This document shows positions 1 to 8,804 of a stretch of DNA of 64,000 nt, piece after piece. Both the position numbers and the translations under genes were made by a program. The stretch's first letter is position 1. The number at the start of each line of letters is the position of its first letter. Source of the stretch: Microcella frigidaquae (lineage in GTDB: Bacteria > Actinomycetota > Actinomycetes > Actinomycetales > Microbacteriaceae); assembly GCF_014200395.1 (NCBI RefSeq), contig NZ_JACHBS010000001.1, positions 434,001-498,000 of the forward strand, read 5' to 3'. A model generated the notes under the pieces. It ran no database searches. It was not told where the DNA came from and saw only the letters and a list, made by a program, of their open reading frames with translations.

Positions 1-732
1 GTCAGTCCAGTTCCTCGGCTCGGATCTTGACGGTGTATACCCGGTCCTCATGTCGAACACATCCTCAAGGGCGACGGAAGGATACGTGCCTTCCGCGAGC
101 GCAATTGAAGACCGTCGGTAATGTGCAACTTGCACTTTTCGGAGCGCCAATTCCCCCTGAATCTCGGCCTCCAATCTTGTGAAACTATCCAATTTCCGAA
201 CAACATCTCTCTGCACTTCAATTGGCGGCAAAGGGACTCGGAGGGACTCCCACTTCGATCGCGTTAGGCCGAAACGTGTAATTCCATTTGCTGCCGCACG
301 AATCTGCGTCTGAAGCCCTCGCGAACCGAAGAGGTAGGAAAGGAAGGAAGAGTCGATAATCGTGCGGTCGGGCCTCAATCGCATAACGTGGTAACTGTAA
401 ACGAGATTCGGAATGTCCTCCACAACGACCGCGGAGCGGGCGAGATCATCAATTGATTCCGAAGTAGGAGTAACTACAACGTCGCCCATAACTAGAGCAG
501 TCGCCTGAACTCTTGACTCCGGAGCGGTCGTCGTCGCATTGACCACCTGAGAGGTGATGCGCGTGTTTCGATACACATCCATGAAGTTCAGCAAGCGAAC
601 TGGAGCCTGCCCTTCGACCAATTTCTTGTCAACACCTGAGTTCGCAATATCCGCAACCTCGCCCAAGCTCGCGAACCGTACCGGAAGACCGAGAATCGGC
701 CGAACTGCTGAACCTTGCGATGCCGGCGCCAT
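1..732 (-). CDS. hsdS: Type I restriction enzyme specificity subunit HsdS, C-terminus off the window
   Basis: HsdS selects the DNA target for a type I restriction-modification complex (HsdR2-M2-S). The minus frame reads from an ATG at 732 without a stop to the window edge, giving 244 residues. The first target-recognition domain starts around residue 20 (FASLGEVADIANSG). It ends in a typical HsdS junction near residue 165 (LRVPLPPIEVQRDVVRKLD), followed by a helical conserved region (about 170-210). A second recognition domain begins near 215 (ALEDVFDMRTGYTPSRSEPRNW). The ATG overlaps the hsdM stop in a TAATG, so the two are translationally coupled. The rest of the gene, and any hsdR, lie outside. 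Base composition is lower in GC than the housekeeping genes. The family call is firm; the recognition sequence cannot be read. Confidence 0.9.
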   Translation of the reverse strand, partial: MAPASQGSAVRPILGLPVRFASLGEVADIANSGVDKKLVEGQAPVRLLNFMDVYRNTRITSQVVNATTTAPESRVQATALVMGDVVVTPTSESIDDLARSAVVVEDIPNLVYSYHVMRLRPDRTIIDSSFLSYLFGSRGLQTQIRAAANGITRFGLTRSKWESLRVPLPPIEVQRDVVRKLDSFTRLEAEIQGELALRKVQVAHYRRSSIALAEGTYPSVALEDVFDMRTGYTPSRSEPRNWTD

Positions 733-2066
733 TAGGTGCTCTCAAGGTCGGCGACGATTGCGTCGATGGCCGTCCGCAGTTCGGTCTGACGCGCAACGAT
801 GCGAGCGATTTCCGCGTTGAGGGCGGTGATGTCGACGGCCTCTCGGGTGTCTTCGGCTTGCACATACGAAGAGACCGACAGTACGTAGGCATGGGCAGCG
901 ATGTCGGCATTCGGCACGACCGCGGCGAAGTGGTCGACCGGAGCGCGTTCGAAGAGGGTGGCCAGGATGCGGTCGCGGTGAGCATCCGCGAGCTTGTTCT
1001 TGTTGCCGGAGCGGGTGAACTCTGCCGAGGCGTCGATGAAGACGACGTCGTTCGACTGCTTCGACTTCTTCAGCACGAGAATGCACGTCGCGATGGTGGT
1101 GCCGAAGAAGAGGTCGGCGGGCAACTGGATCACCGCATCCACGTAGTTGTTGTCGACCAGGTACTTGCGGATCTTCGCCTCGGCACCGCCGCGGTACATG
1201 ACGCCCGGGAACTCGACGATGGCGGCCGTTCCGTTGACGGCCAGCCAACTGAGGATGTGCATCGTGAAGGCGAGGTCGGCCTTCGACTTAGGGGCCAGCA
1301 CGCCGGCCGGGGCGAAACGCGGGTCGTTGATGAGCAGCGGGTTCGCGTCGCCCTCCCACTTGATCGAGTAGGGCGGGTTGGAGACGATCGCCTCGAACGG
1401 CTCGTCGTCCCAGTGCTCGGGGTGCGTGAGGGTGTCGCCGTGAGCGATGTGGAACTGCTCGTAAGGCACGTCGTGCAGGAACATGTTGATGCGCGCCAGG
1501 TTGTAGGTGGTCAGGTTGATCTCCTGACCGAAGTAGCCGCCGACCTTCCCGGGGCCGAGCACCTTCTGGAACTTCAGCAGCAGTGAGCCCGAGCCGACCG
1601 CCGGGTCGTAGACCTTGCTGAGCTCGGTCTTGCCGTGGCTGGCGATGCGGGCAAGCAGCTCGGAGACCTCCTGCGGCGTGTAGTACTCGCCGCCCGACTT
1701 GCCGGCGTCGGCGGCGTACATCTGCATGAGGTATTCGTAGGCGTCGCCGAACGCGTCGATCTCGTGGTTCTCGAAGTCGCCGAGGTTGAGGTCGCCGATG
1801 GCGTTGAGCAGCTTGACGAGCTTCTGGTTGCGCTGGGCGACCGTGTTGCCGAGCTTGTTCGAGTTGGGGTCGAGTTCTTGGAACAGGCCCTTGAGGTCGT
1901 CTTCGGACTCGGTGCCGACGGCCGAGCCTTCGATGTTCTGGAAGACACGGCCCAGGGTTTCGTTGAGGTTCTCGTCATTCGCGGCTCGTGCCTTGACGTT
2001 TGCGAAGAGCTCGCTCGGGAGGATGTAGAAGGGGCCCTACCCCCGGATCTTGGACACGGGGTGTGA

Positions 2067-2975
2067 TTACGCAGCAGGTCGCAGCGTAGCGGTGTAGCCG
2101 GTCTCGAAGGCGACCGGCGAGGTGTAGCGACACCACGAGTGGCGTCGCTTGGTGTTGTAGCGGACGAGCCATCTGAAGACCTGCCGACGGCAGGTCAGCT
2201 CGTCACTCCAGCAGGCGGCGTCTTGGAGAACCTCACGCTTCATCGTGGCGTTGAACGACTCTGCGAGGGCGTTGTCCGCGCTGGATCCGACGGCGCCCAT
2301 GGACTGGGTCACGCCGAGCTTGCGGCAGAGCGTGGCGTAGGCCTTCGAGCAGTAGACCGACCCGTGGTCACTGTGGAACACGGCGCCCTTGAGGCTGCCC
2401 CGGGTCGCGGCGGCGGCCTTGAGGGCGTCCTCGACGAGTTCGGTGCGCATGTGGTCGGCGATGGCCCACCCGGCCAGCCGACGGGAGTAGCAGTCGATCA
2501 CGGTCGCCAAGTACAGGTTCGTCCCGTCGGCCAGCGGCAGGTAGGTGATGTCGCCGACATAGCGCTCGTTGGGGCGCTCGGCGGTGAAGTCACGCTTGAG
2601 CAGGTCGGGGTACTTCTGCCCCGACGGCTCGGGGATCGTGGTGCGGACCCGGCGCTTCTTCATGTAGCCGCGGATGCCCTCAAAGCGCATCACCCTCGCG
2701 ACACGCTTGTGGTTGACCCGCTCACCGGCAGCCGCGCTGTCGCCGAGTTGAGCGTTGAGCTCGGCGGTGATCCGCGGCGCGCCCTGAGTGTTGTCCTCGG
2801 CATGGACCGCTCTGATCCGCTCAGCCAGCGCTGCGTCGTCAGCTGCTCTGGCTTCGCGGGCCGGCGCGGCCTTGAGCCAGGCGTAGTAGGACGAGCGCTC
2901 GATCTCGACGAGCTCGCACAGTCGCTTCACCTCGAAGGTGGCGGAGTTGTCGGCGACGAACTGGAAGCGACTCAC
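2067..2975 (-). CDS. IS3-family transposase OrfB (DDE catalytic subunit)
   Basis: This 302-residue protein is the catalytic half of an IS3 transposase, normally made as an OrfAB fusion by a -1 ribosomal frameshift. An HTH_21-type region lies around residues 45-105. The integrase core has its DDE triad at D142 (YVGDITYLP), D203 (FHSDHGSVYCS) and E239 (NALAESFNATMKREV), with exactly 35 residues between the second D and the E. It overlaps orfA by 4 bp (ATGA). The copy appears full length. Subgroup within IS3 was not determined. Confidence 0.93.
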   Translation of the reverse strand: MSRFQFVADNSATFEVKRLCELVEIERSSYYAWLKAAPAREARAADDAALAERIRAVHAEDNTQGAPRITAELNAQLGDSAAAGERVNHKRVARVMRFEGIRGYMKKRRVRTTIPEPSGQKYPDLLKRDFTAERPNERYVGDITYLPLADGTNLYLATVIDCYSRRLAGWAIADHMRTELVEDALKAAAATRGSLKGAVFHSDHGSVYCSKAYATLCRKLGVTQSMGAVGSSADNALAESFNATMKREVLQDAACWSDELTCRRQVFRWLVRYNTKRRHSWCRYTSPVAFETGYTATLRPAA

Positions 2976-3340
2976 CAGCGCGTCTCCCCGGCGAAATACT
3001 TGGCCGCCCGCTGCAGGATCTCCCGCTCGGTCGTGAGCTTGGTGGTCTCCGCTCGCAACGCCGCGTTCTCGGCCTCGAGCCGGGCGATCCTCTGCTCCGG
3101 CGTCTCGTCCGTCGGTGCCGACGAGCTCGCGGCGGACGTCTTGGCTTGCAGCGGGCTGGAGGTCAACGTCCCGTCAGCGGCGGTCTTCTTGCCGGTCCCG
3201 TAGGCCTCGAGCCAGTGCCGCAGGGTGCCGCGGACGATGCCGAGGTCCTCGGCGATGCCGCGGACCGTGGCGCCCGGGGTGGACTCGTACAAGTCGACGG
3301 CCTCACGACGGAACTCTTCGGAGTAGTTCTTCCTGGCCAT
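2972..3340 (-). CDS. IS3-family transposase OrfA (DNA-binding subunit)
   Basis: OrfA recognises the element ends. From the ATG at 3340 it has 122 residues: an N-terminal helix-turn-helix (ARKNYSEEFRREAVDLYESTPGATVRGIAEDLGIVRGTLRHW, written here as a continuous domain over residues 2-43), a low-complexity linker, and a C-terminal leucine-zipper-like coiled coil (residues about 83-110, IARLEAENAALRAE). It ends ILQRAAKYFAGETRW, typical of IS3 OrfA. An upstream ATG at 3370 is in frame but adds ten residues outside the conserved domain. Expression as an OrfAB fusion is likely from family knowledge; a slippery site was not proven. Confidence 0.9.
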   Translation of the reverse strand: MARKNYSEEFRREAVDLYESTPGATVRGIAEDLGIVRGTLRHWLEAYGTGKKTAADGTLTSSPLQAKTSAASSSAPTDETPEQRIARLEAENAALRAETTKLTTEREILQRAAKYFAGETRW

Positions 3341-3413
3341 GGTTCTTCGATCATCTCGCTTCCCCAGCACCAGGTGCTGGATTCAGCGTGTCCAAGAACC
3401 GGGGTCAGGCCCC

Positions 3414-3416
3414 AAG
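3414..3416. repeat. 3-bp target-site duplication of the IS3 element (partner at 2029-2031)
   Basis: aag occurs immediately outside both inverted repeats. Collapsing the pair restores the hsdM reading frame exactly, which supports this assignment over alternative borders. Confidence 0.85.
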
Positions 3417-3873
3417 CCCTTTTCCTTGACCGTCTCTCGACGGCCGTGTTCGGCCTCTGCGTCTTGGAGTTTGGCGTAGTCGAAGGCTTCGTTGCCTGCT
3501 GCTCGCTCTTGGCGGTTCAGGTAGGCCGTGAGGTTCTCGGAGATGAAGCGGTAGAAGAGCATGCCGAGCACGTAGCTCTTGAAGTCCCAGCCGTCGACCG
3601 AGCCGCGCAGGTCGTTTGCTACCCGCCAGATGGCCTTGTGGAGTTCGGCGCGCTGGGCTTCTCGGGTCGTTGGGGGCATGCGTTCACTGTACTGAGGAGG
3701 CAAGACAAAGCTCCGCAGACGGCGCGGCACGATCGGCACGAAACAAGTGCGCACCACGCGCAGGCGAACTACCCGTCTACGACGATTCCGCTCGACGCCC
3801 TAACCTGACGTCGGAGCACTCTGGAATAATCGTCAGAATATCCCTGCGATGCGGGATGGGCGGGTTCCAGTTG

Positions 3874-3879
3874 AAGGAG
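3874..3879 (+). promoter_or_regulatory. Ribosome binding site fixing a TTG start for the KAP NTPase gene
   Basis: AAGGAG lies 5 nt before a TTG at 3885. The in-frame ATG at 3849 has no comparable site, and the ATG at 3921 lies too far downstream, so the TTG is the best-supported start. Confidence 0.7.
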
Positions 3880-3884
3880 CGCAG

Positions 3885-6800
3885 TTGTCGAAATCGACGG
3901 CACACAAGTCCGGATTGGCCATGATTGTGCAGCCCGGGGATCTCATCTCGGACGGGCGCTTGGAAGGACCCGCAGACGACCGACTAGAACACGAGGCGCT
4001 CGCTCGCGCAGTTGCCGAGGTGACACTCACCGCGAACGCGCCTATCAACATTGCACTTTTTGGTCCGTGGGGTTCGGGCAAATCGAGCATCTACTCGATG
4101 ATCAAATCTCACGTCGAGACTCAAACCGACAAGAAGACTTCGGTTGTCAGGTACGACGCTTGGAAGTACGGCGGCCAGGACCTGAAGCGCAACTTTATTG
4201 AAAGCGTTGCGAACGATCTCGGGTTGTCGCAGGATCCCTTGTTCAGTCATGAACTGCACGAGACGACCGAGGCATCCGACCTGCGGCTGGGCTCCTGGGC
4301 GAAACGGAACTGGCGTTCCCTCCTTCTCGGAATCGCCGGCGCGTTACTGCTGTCCTTGTTTTTTCTTCTCTGCGTCTCCGCTGCCTCCGCATTAGTTCAA
4401 CAGATCGAGTTCGGGGTCGCGTTGGCTTCATCGATGCCGGCCGCAGGTACGGTCTTCGGGCTTGTGCTCGTGGCCCTCCTGGTGGGCCCGAAAGTGCTAG
4501 AGGGCGCAGTAGTTAAGGTGTCGACTTCCCCTCCAACCGGGGATGACCAGTTCTCACGCCGATTTGGCGCGCTTGTCAATAGGGTGTTGAAACGCGGAGC
4601 TACGCGACTGGTTGTATTCATAGATGAGTTGGACCGTTGCGCACCCGAGGACGTCGTCGCGACTCTGATTGATCTGAAGACGTTTCTCGATCAGAAGAGT
4701 TGCGTGTTCATAGTTGCAGCAGACCGCGAAGTGATCGAGCGATCACTCCGAAAGGTTCCTCAGGCCAAGCCTGTCCGAGACAGCGACCCTTACTACGCCA
4801 CCCCCGGCGCATTCCTCGACAAGATCTTCCAGCATCAAATTTCGCTACCCCCTTTGCGACCAAGAGCTTTGACGAAGTTCGCTCGGGAACTCGTTGAAGT
4901 GCAGGCAGGCATCTGGAGCGAGATGCGAGACTTCGACCCCGCGCTGTTTGATTCCGTTGTCTTCGCTCTAGTTCCCGTCCACGTTCGAAGCCCTCGGCGA
5001 GTTAAGGTTTTGCTAAACGACTTCGCAATAAAGGCACGAGTCGCAGAATCGCGCGGTATTCCATGGCAGGAACGCGCAAGAGAAATTGCCGTCTTGAGCG
5101 TTTTGGAAACCGAATTTCCGGCCGTATCTTCAGAACTGATTCGCCTTCCGCGCTTGCTCGAGTTTCTTCGGCGAGAAAGAGAAGCAACGTCTCCAGAAGC
5201 AATTCGGGTTGTGGAATTGTTCGGTGTCGAGGTGGAAGACCGCGAAGACGAGCTAACCGAGCAAGACGAAGTCGAGGAATCTGTTGCCGACATCGAGACG
5301 CCTGCAGGAGCGCTCCTTACAGACGGTAGGATTGACCGAAGGGGCCGTGAGGACGCAACACTCACCCTGAAACGCCAATTGGCGGCGTACCTTTCGAAGA
5401 TTGCGGCCGCAAACATACCTGATCCGAAGCCCGACCTTCTGTACCTGCAAGGGGCGGGCCACACTGAGGGCCTCGCGGATCCGCTCTTGGGCGACGCTGT
5501 GGATTTTGCCACCGAGACTGCCCCTAGATCAGTCGTCGCCGCCTTTGCCGGTCAGTCGTCCAAGGTTCTTGGTGTCGCAGTGAGACTCATCGTCGCTGAA
5601 GGTGAGGCGAACTTTGGTCCGGGTCAACTACTCGCGTTCGAGTCCGCCTGTCTGCTTCTTGAAGAAATGGATCACGAAGACTTGACTCACGTTGCTAGCG
5701 AAATCGCACCGGCGATTCTTGCCACGCGACTACGTGCAGGATTCCCCCTTGAAGGCATACCAGGCGCGCTGATGCTAGCGATGATCGCACGGAACGACGA
5801 AGCCTTCAGAGACTTAGTCGATCGAGTAAATGCGCTGAACCCGACCGATGAGCTCGTTTCGCGCATCGCAAACACACTTCCGTATGCAGACGAGTCGCAG
5901 GCCAAAGGCCTACGGACAATCCTGGTTTCCAGCTACTCGGACAGTCCTGGGCCTTTGCATGAAGCTCTTTCTACGCTGCCTCTCGACACCGCACTCGATT
6001 TCTGGAGAGCGTCGGGCAACCATGTCATGGCGGCGCTCTCCGAGCTTGAGAGCCCTGCGTCATCGGCAGAAGCCACCAGCCGAGCGCGAGCAGGTGGCCG
6101 CCCCGTACCGGCGGCTGGCGCAGTCGCTACCGGCGAAGGCCGATCTCGACTTCTGGAGCTCATCGCGGCGGTGGAGTCAAGAACAGACAACGAATCACTA
6201 CTCTCGGCTGTCTACTTGACCCTCCAGGGCGCGTCGAACACTGACATTCGAATTGAAGTCGATGCGATTCGAGAACGCGTCCTGAGTCAGATCTCTGATT
6301 CTCAACTTATCGAGCGTCACGCGTTGTTCGGCATGGCGAACTCGTCGAGCGAAGGCTGGGTGTCGTGGGCTAGCTATCTCAACCAGTCGCCCGACGGAAT
6401 CGAGGTGGATGCTGAAGTAAACGCTCTCGCTAGTCAATTGCTTGTCGAGAAGGCGTGGTCCGACCTAAGCGTCGAGACTGACGACAAAGTGCTCGCGGTG
6501 CTTCCTAGCATCGCTACCAGGCTGGCGGTTTATCTGACTTCCGAGCAAGTCGCCGAACTCGTGGAGGCTCTTGAAACTGAATTGCTCGAGAACCTTGCGT
6601 GGGAACCGAGTCCGTCAGAGGAGACAGTTGGCGTTTCTGCAGAACGTCGAGCAGAACAGCGCTGGACAGCGCACGAGTTTGCGCGCGCGCTTGTCGATGT
6701 CGTCCCCCAAAGTCAAGTTGAAGAGATCCTCGTGCGAGACATTTGCGAGGGGGTAGCGTCGATTGAACTAGACGAGCCAAGTGTCTCATTCTTGCTCCGG

Positions 6801-7574
6801 CTTGTCGACGGACTGAGCGAAAGAGCGAGTGAACGCCTTTCAGAGGAACTTGAAAGCTATGAGCCCCGCAGTGACGAAGCCCTCCCTCTGGCTCGCCTAA
6901 AAATCCGGAGCCGAACCAGATACGGGGGTCCAGCGGTTGCGATCGCGGAACTCGCCGAACTCGCCGAACGCCAGGATGACGTTCGTTCCATCGAGATAGG
7001 CACAGAGTGGCTGCGTCTCAATCCGACGGTGGAAGCCGTCACTTCTCTGATGTCGTCGACACCGTTACCTGCCGATCCTGTCGGCTCCTACGCGTCAAGA
7101 CTGACCGTGGAGGATCGAACTGATCTCTGGATACATCTGGAATCGACCTCCGCTAGTGACGGAATGCTTACCTCTGTCGGCCGTCACGGGATCGACGCTG
7201 AAGCCGTCAACCACGCTCGAAGCAAGCTACATGGTCAGAGCAAGCAACTGGAGAGAGATCGAGTCATTGAGCGATTGATGACTGCGACTGTCCGAGCGCC
7301 TGAGGGTACCGAGGCCGCAAAGAAGGCCACATCTGAGCTTGTCATCGAGCTGCTGGAAAGGAATGTCGCCGGCGACTCTCGCCTCGCGGCGACTGTGGCG
7401 ATCTGGGCGGGCGGTGCTGCGCGAGGATCTCAAACATCCATTCGAAGGCTCTTTGACGAAGCCTTAAGCAAAAAAGAGGATCTCCTTGCCAAACGAATCC
7501 TTCGCGACCTAAATGGACTAGGGCTCATTACGCCGAGAAAGAGGGGTGCATTCGCCTGGCTCTTGGGGCGCTAG
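3885..7574 (+). CDS. KAP-family P-loop NTPase, membrane-anchored, with long helical C-terminal region
   Basis: From the TTG start this is a 1229-residue protein. The KAP NTPase module occupies roughly residues 25-420. Its Walker A is GPWGSGKSS at about 60-68 and its Walker B is VVFIDELDR at about 243-251, followed by a sensor-like strand (CVFIVAADREVIERSL). Two hydrophobic segments (about 145-172 and 180-206) sit between Walker A and B, the diagnostic KAP layout, and should tether it to the membrane. The remaining ~800 residues are helix-rich, repeat-like and acidic, with no domain I recognise. KAP NTPases recur in phage-defence islands, and this one lies next to a type I R-M locus. Its GC content is visibly below that of the chromosomal genes, suggesting transfer. 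A defence role is inference; no effector domain was seen. Confidence 0.85.
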   Translation: MSKSTAHKSGLAMIVQPGDLISDGRLEGPADDRLEHEALARAVAEVTLTANAPINIALFGPWGSGKSSIYSMIKSHVETQTDKKTSVVRYDAWKYGGQDLKRNFIESVANDLGLSQDPLFSHELHETTEASDLRLGSWAKRNWRSLLLGIAGALLLSLFFLLCVSAASALVQQIEFGVALASSMPAAGTVFGLVLVALLVGPKVLEGAVVKVSTSPPTGDDQFSRRFGALVNRVLKRGATRLVVFIDELDRCAPEDVVATLIDLKTFLDQKSCVFIVAADREVIERSLRKVPQAKPVRDSDPYYATPGAFLDKIFQHQISLPPLRPRALTKFARELVEVQAGIWSEMRDFDPALFDSVVFALVPVHVRSPRRVKVLLNDFAIKARVAESRGIPWQERAREIAVLSVLETEFPAVSSELIRLPRLLEFLRREREATSPEAIRVVELFGVEVEDREDELTEQDEVEESVADIETPAGALLTDGRIDRRGREDATLTLKRQLAAYLSKIAAANIPDPKPDLLYLQGAGHTEGLADPLLGDAVDFATETAPRSVVAAFAGQSSKVLGVAVRLIVAEGEANFGPGQLLAFESACLLLEEMDHEDLTHVASEIAPAILATRLRAGFPLEGIPGALMLAMIARNDEAFRDLVDRVNALNPTDELVSRIANTLPYADESQAKGLRTILVSSYSDSPGPLHEALSTLPLDTALDFWRASGNHVMAALSELESPASSAEATSRARAGGRPVPAAGAVATGEGRSRLLELIAAVESRTDNESLLSAVYLTLQGASNTDIRIEVDAIRERVLSQISDSQLIERHALFGMANSSSEGWVSWASYLNQSPDGIEVDAEVNALASQLLVEKAWSDLSVETDDKVLAVLPSIATRLAVYLTSEQVAELVEALETELLENLAWEPSPSEETVGVSAERRAEQRWTAHEFARALVDVVPQSQVEEILVRDICEGVASIELDEPSVSFLLRLVDGLSERASERLSEELESYEPRSDEALPLARLKIRSRTRYGGPAVAIAELAELAERQDDVRSIEIGTEWLRLNPTVEAVTSLMSSTPLPADPVGSYASRLTVEDRTDLWIHLESTSASDGMLTSVGRHGIDAEAVNHARSKLHGQSKQLERDRVIERLMTATVRAPEGTEAAKKATSELVIELLERNVAGDSRLAATVAIWAGGAARGSQTSIRRLFDEALSKKEDLLAKRILRDLNGLGLITPRKRGAFAWLLGR

Positions 7575-7616
7575 TTCAGCTGCGATCACAAAGTCTGCAG
7601 TCTGGATCCCAGCTCG

Positions 7617-8259
7617 TCACCGGTCGACATTGGCTTGGTTGACGCGGCGCTGGAGGAAGCGGCGCACTGGGTCGGAGGGGGCGAGCTCAGGGCTCGACGG
7701 TAGTGCGGCAGAGCATCCTGGGGGCGGCCTGAGCGGCGGAGCAGGTCGGCGCGGGTGGCGTGCAGAAGGTGGTACTCCCCCAGCTGCGCGTCGAGGTTGA
7801 GGGTGTCGAGGAGGGCGAGGCCCGCATCCGGACCCTCAGAAAAGGCCACGGCGATCGCTCGGTTGAGGTCGACGATGGGCGACGGCGCCACCTGGCTGAG
7901 GTGGGCGTAGAGGGTGGCGATGCGGGCGAAGTTCGTCGCCGCAGCCGTCGGGGCGGTCGCGTGCTCGGCGGCGATCTGGGCCTGCAGCAGGTACGGGCCC
8001 GGTGAGGCGCCGAGGATGTGGAGGGTGTGCTCGGCGTCGGCGAGCATCCGGCAGCCTTCGGCGATTGCGGCGGCGTTCCAGCGGGAGCGGTCTTGGTCTT
8101 CGAGCAGCACGAGGTCTCCGGCGGCGTCGAGGCGCGTGGCCGCGCGCGAGTGCTGGAAGAGCTCGAGGGCGAGCAGGGCGAGCACCTCGGGGTGCTGCGG
8201 CATGAGCTGCGCCACGAGACGCGTGAGGCGGATCGCCTCGTCGGCGAGGGGGGCGGATC
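7617..8259 (-). pseudogene. Remnant of an ECF42-type sigma factor gene, C-terminal part only
   Basis: This is a second copy of the 3' half of the sigma factor gene at 12845-14116. It encodes the C-terminal helical region (AQLMPQHPEVLALLALELF to RSGRPQDALPHYRRAL) but lacks the sigma2 and sigma4 domains, so it cannot act as a sigma factor. Homology starts abruptly at 8259 and runs without indels to 7641. An ATG at 8215 opens a 209-codon frame, but that protein would be a fragment. The native-looking C-terminus (PSDPVRRFLQRRV) is reached only after a 1-nt shift; that frame stops at 7617, the unshifted one at 7586. The same shift occurs in the other copy. Confidence 0.88.
7641..8259 (-). repeat. 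Left copy of a ~619-bp direct repeat (partner 12852-13470)
   Basis: The two copies align at a constant offset of 5211 with no net indel and about 30 mismatches by eye (near 95% identity). Mismatches cluster at both ends, and a central stretch of about 250 bp (roughly 7800-7990) looks identical. They are in the same orientation and bracket the nitrilase/ureohydrolase cassette. Confidence 0.9.
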
Positions 8260-8396
8260 AGTGAACTGGAACCGGCCGCGCTCTTCGATGGGGCGCCTCA
8301 ACGCGATCGAGATGGACAACAATCGCGACCGTGAGACCGCGTCCGACAGTCGTCTCTTCGCAAGAACTCGCCCTCAACTGGGCTCGAGGGGGTGCA

Positions 8397-8804
8397 CTAT
8401 GAGACGAAACGCGAGATGTACACCAGTGAGTTGGCGATCAGACCCACACTCAGAGAGCAGAACGAGACAAACGAGACAGTCTGAAAGGTGCGAGTTGACG
8501 CGACAGTGCGAGAGAACGCCATCGGTAGGAAGGTGGCCGGGTTCACCACCCCACCAAATAGCGTGAGCACCCCGGCCCAGAGTGGCATGTTGGGCACTGC
8601 GAGCCCGACCGCAATCATCACAACGCCCATGATGATCCAGTCGAGGTGCACTTGACGCACGCGCACCAAGTCGACGACTCCGACCCGCTTCAGCAGCTCA
8701 GGCTTGTCGACCGCCGCAAGCAACGCGAAACCTGACACGGCGCCGAGTGCCAATGACACCAGGCCTGTGGCGACGACGATCTCAGCGATCGTCATCGGTG
8801 TCAC
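8397..8804 (-). CDS. Small four-helix integral membrane protein of unknown function
   Basis: The 135-residue protein (GTG at 8804; an ATG at 8795 is equally possible) has four hydrophobic segments at about residues 8-30, 53-72, 76-98 and 105-130. A conserved-looking VRVRQVHLDWIIMG stretch precedes the second. Size, helix number and the H-x-D in that stretch faintly recall the styrene oxide isomerase/hydroxylaminobenzene mutase fold, but I cannot confirm this. Its start lies inside the 3' end of the nitrilase gene, so it is the last gene of the ureohydrolase-permease-nitrilase operon and probably serves the same pathway. Confidence 0.6.
   Translation of the reverse strand: MTPMTIAEIVVATGLVSLALGAVSGFALLAAVDKPELLKRVGVVDLVRVRQVHLDWIIMGVVMIAVGLAVPNMPLWAGVLTLFGGVVNPATFLPMAFSRTVASTRTFQTVSFVSFCSLSVGLIANSLVYISRFVS

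Larger units (their letters stand above)
2032..3413 (-). mobile_element. IS3-family insertion sequence, complete, 1382 bp
   Basis: The element has 26-bp imperfect terminal inverted repeats (2032-2057 and 3388-3413; 22 of 26 positions match, both ending in the core cttggacac) and two overlapping genes, orfA and orfB. It is flanked by a 3-bp direct repeat, aag at 2029-2031 and 3414-3416, the duplication size expected of IS3 elements. Both genes lie on the same strand as the interrupted hsdM. Intact reading frames and ends suggest it could still move. The exact ends could shift by a base or two because the border is G/C-rich. Confidence 0.9.
732..3679 (-). pseudogene. hsdM: Type I DNA methyltransferase subunit HsdM, split by an IS3-family element
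   Basis: HsdM is the N6-adenine methyltransferase subunit of the type I system. The N-terminal piece (3414-3679) starts at the ATG at 3679 (MPPTTREAQRAELHKAIW) and contains the helical HsdM_N domain up to ETVKEKG. The rest (732-2031) begins FYILPSELFANV and carries YYTPQEVSELL, the SAM motif DPAVGSGSLLL and the catalytic motif SNPPYSIKW. Removing the insertion and one copy of the 3-bp duplication gives 1563 nt, an uninterrupted 520-codon frame of the family's usual length. The join reads K-G-F-Y-I-L as in intact HsdM. The gene is therefore inactivated only by the insertion and looks recent. An upstream ATG at 3757 is in frame but has no HsdM homology. Confidence 0.93.

Noticed and set aside
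720..1586. Long plus-strand open frame opposite hsdM
   Set aside because: It mirrors the minus-strand methyltransferase gene, which carries recognisable catalytic motifs; the plus frame has no domain and arises from GC-biased codons.
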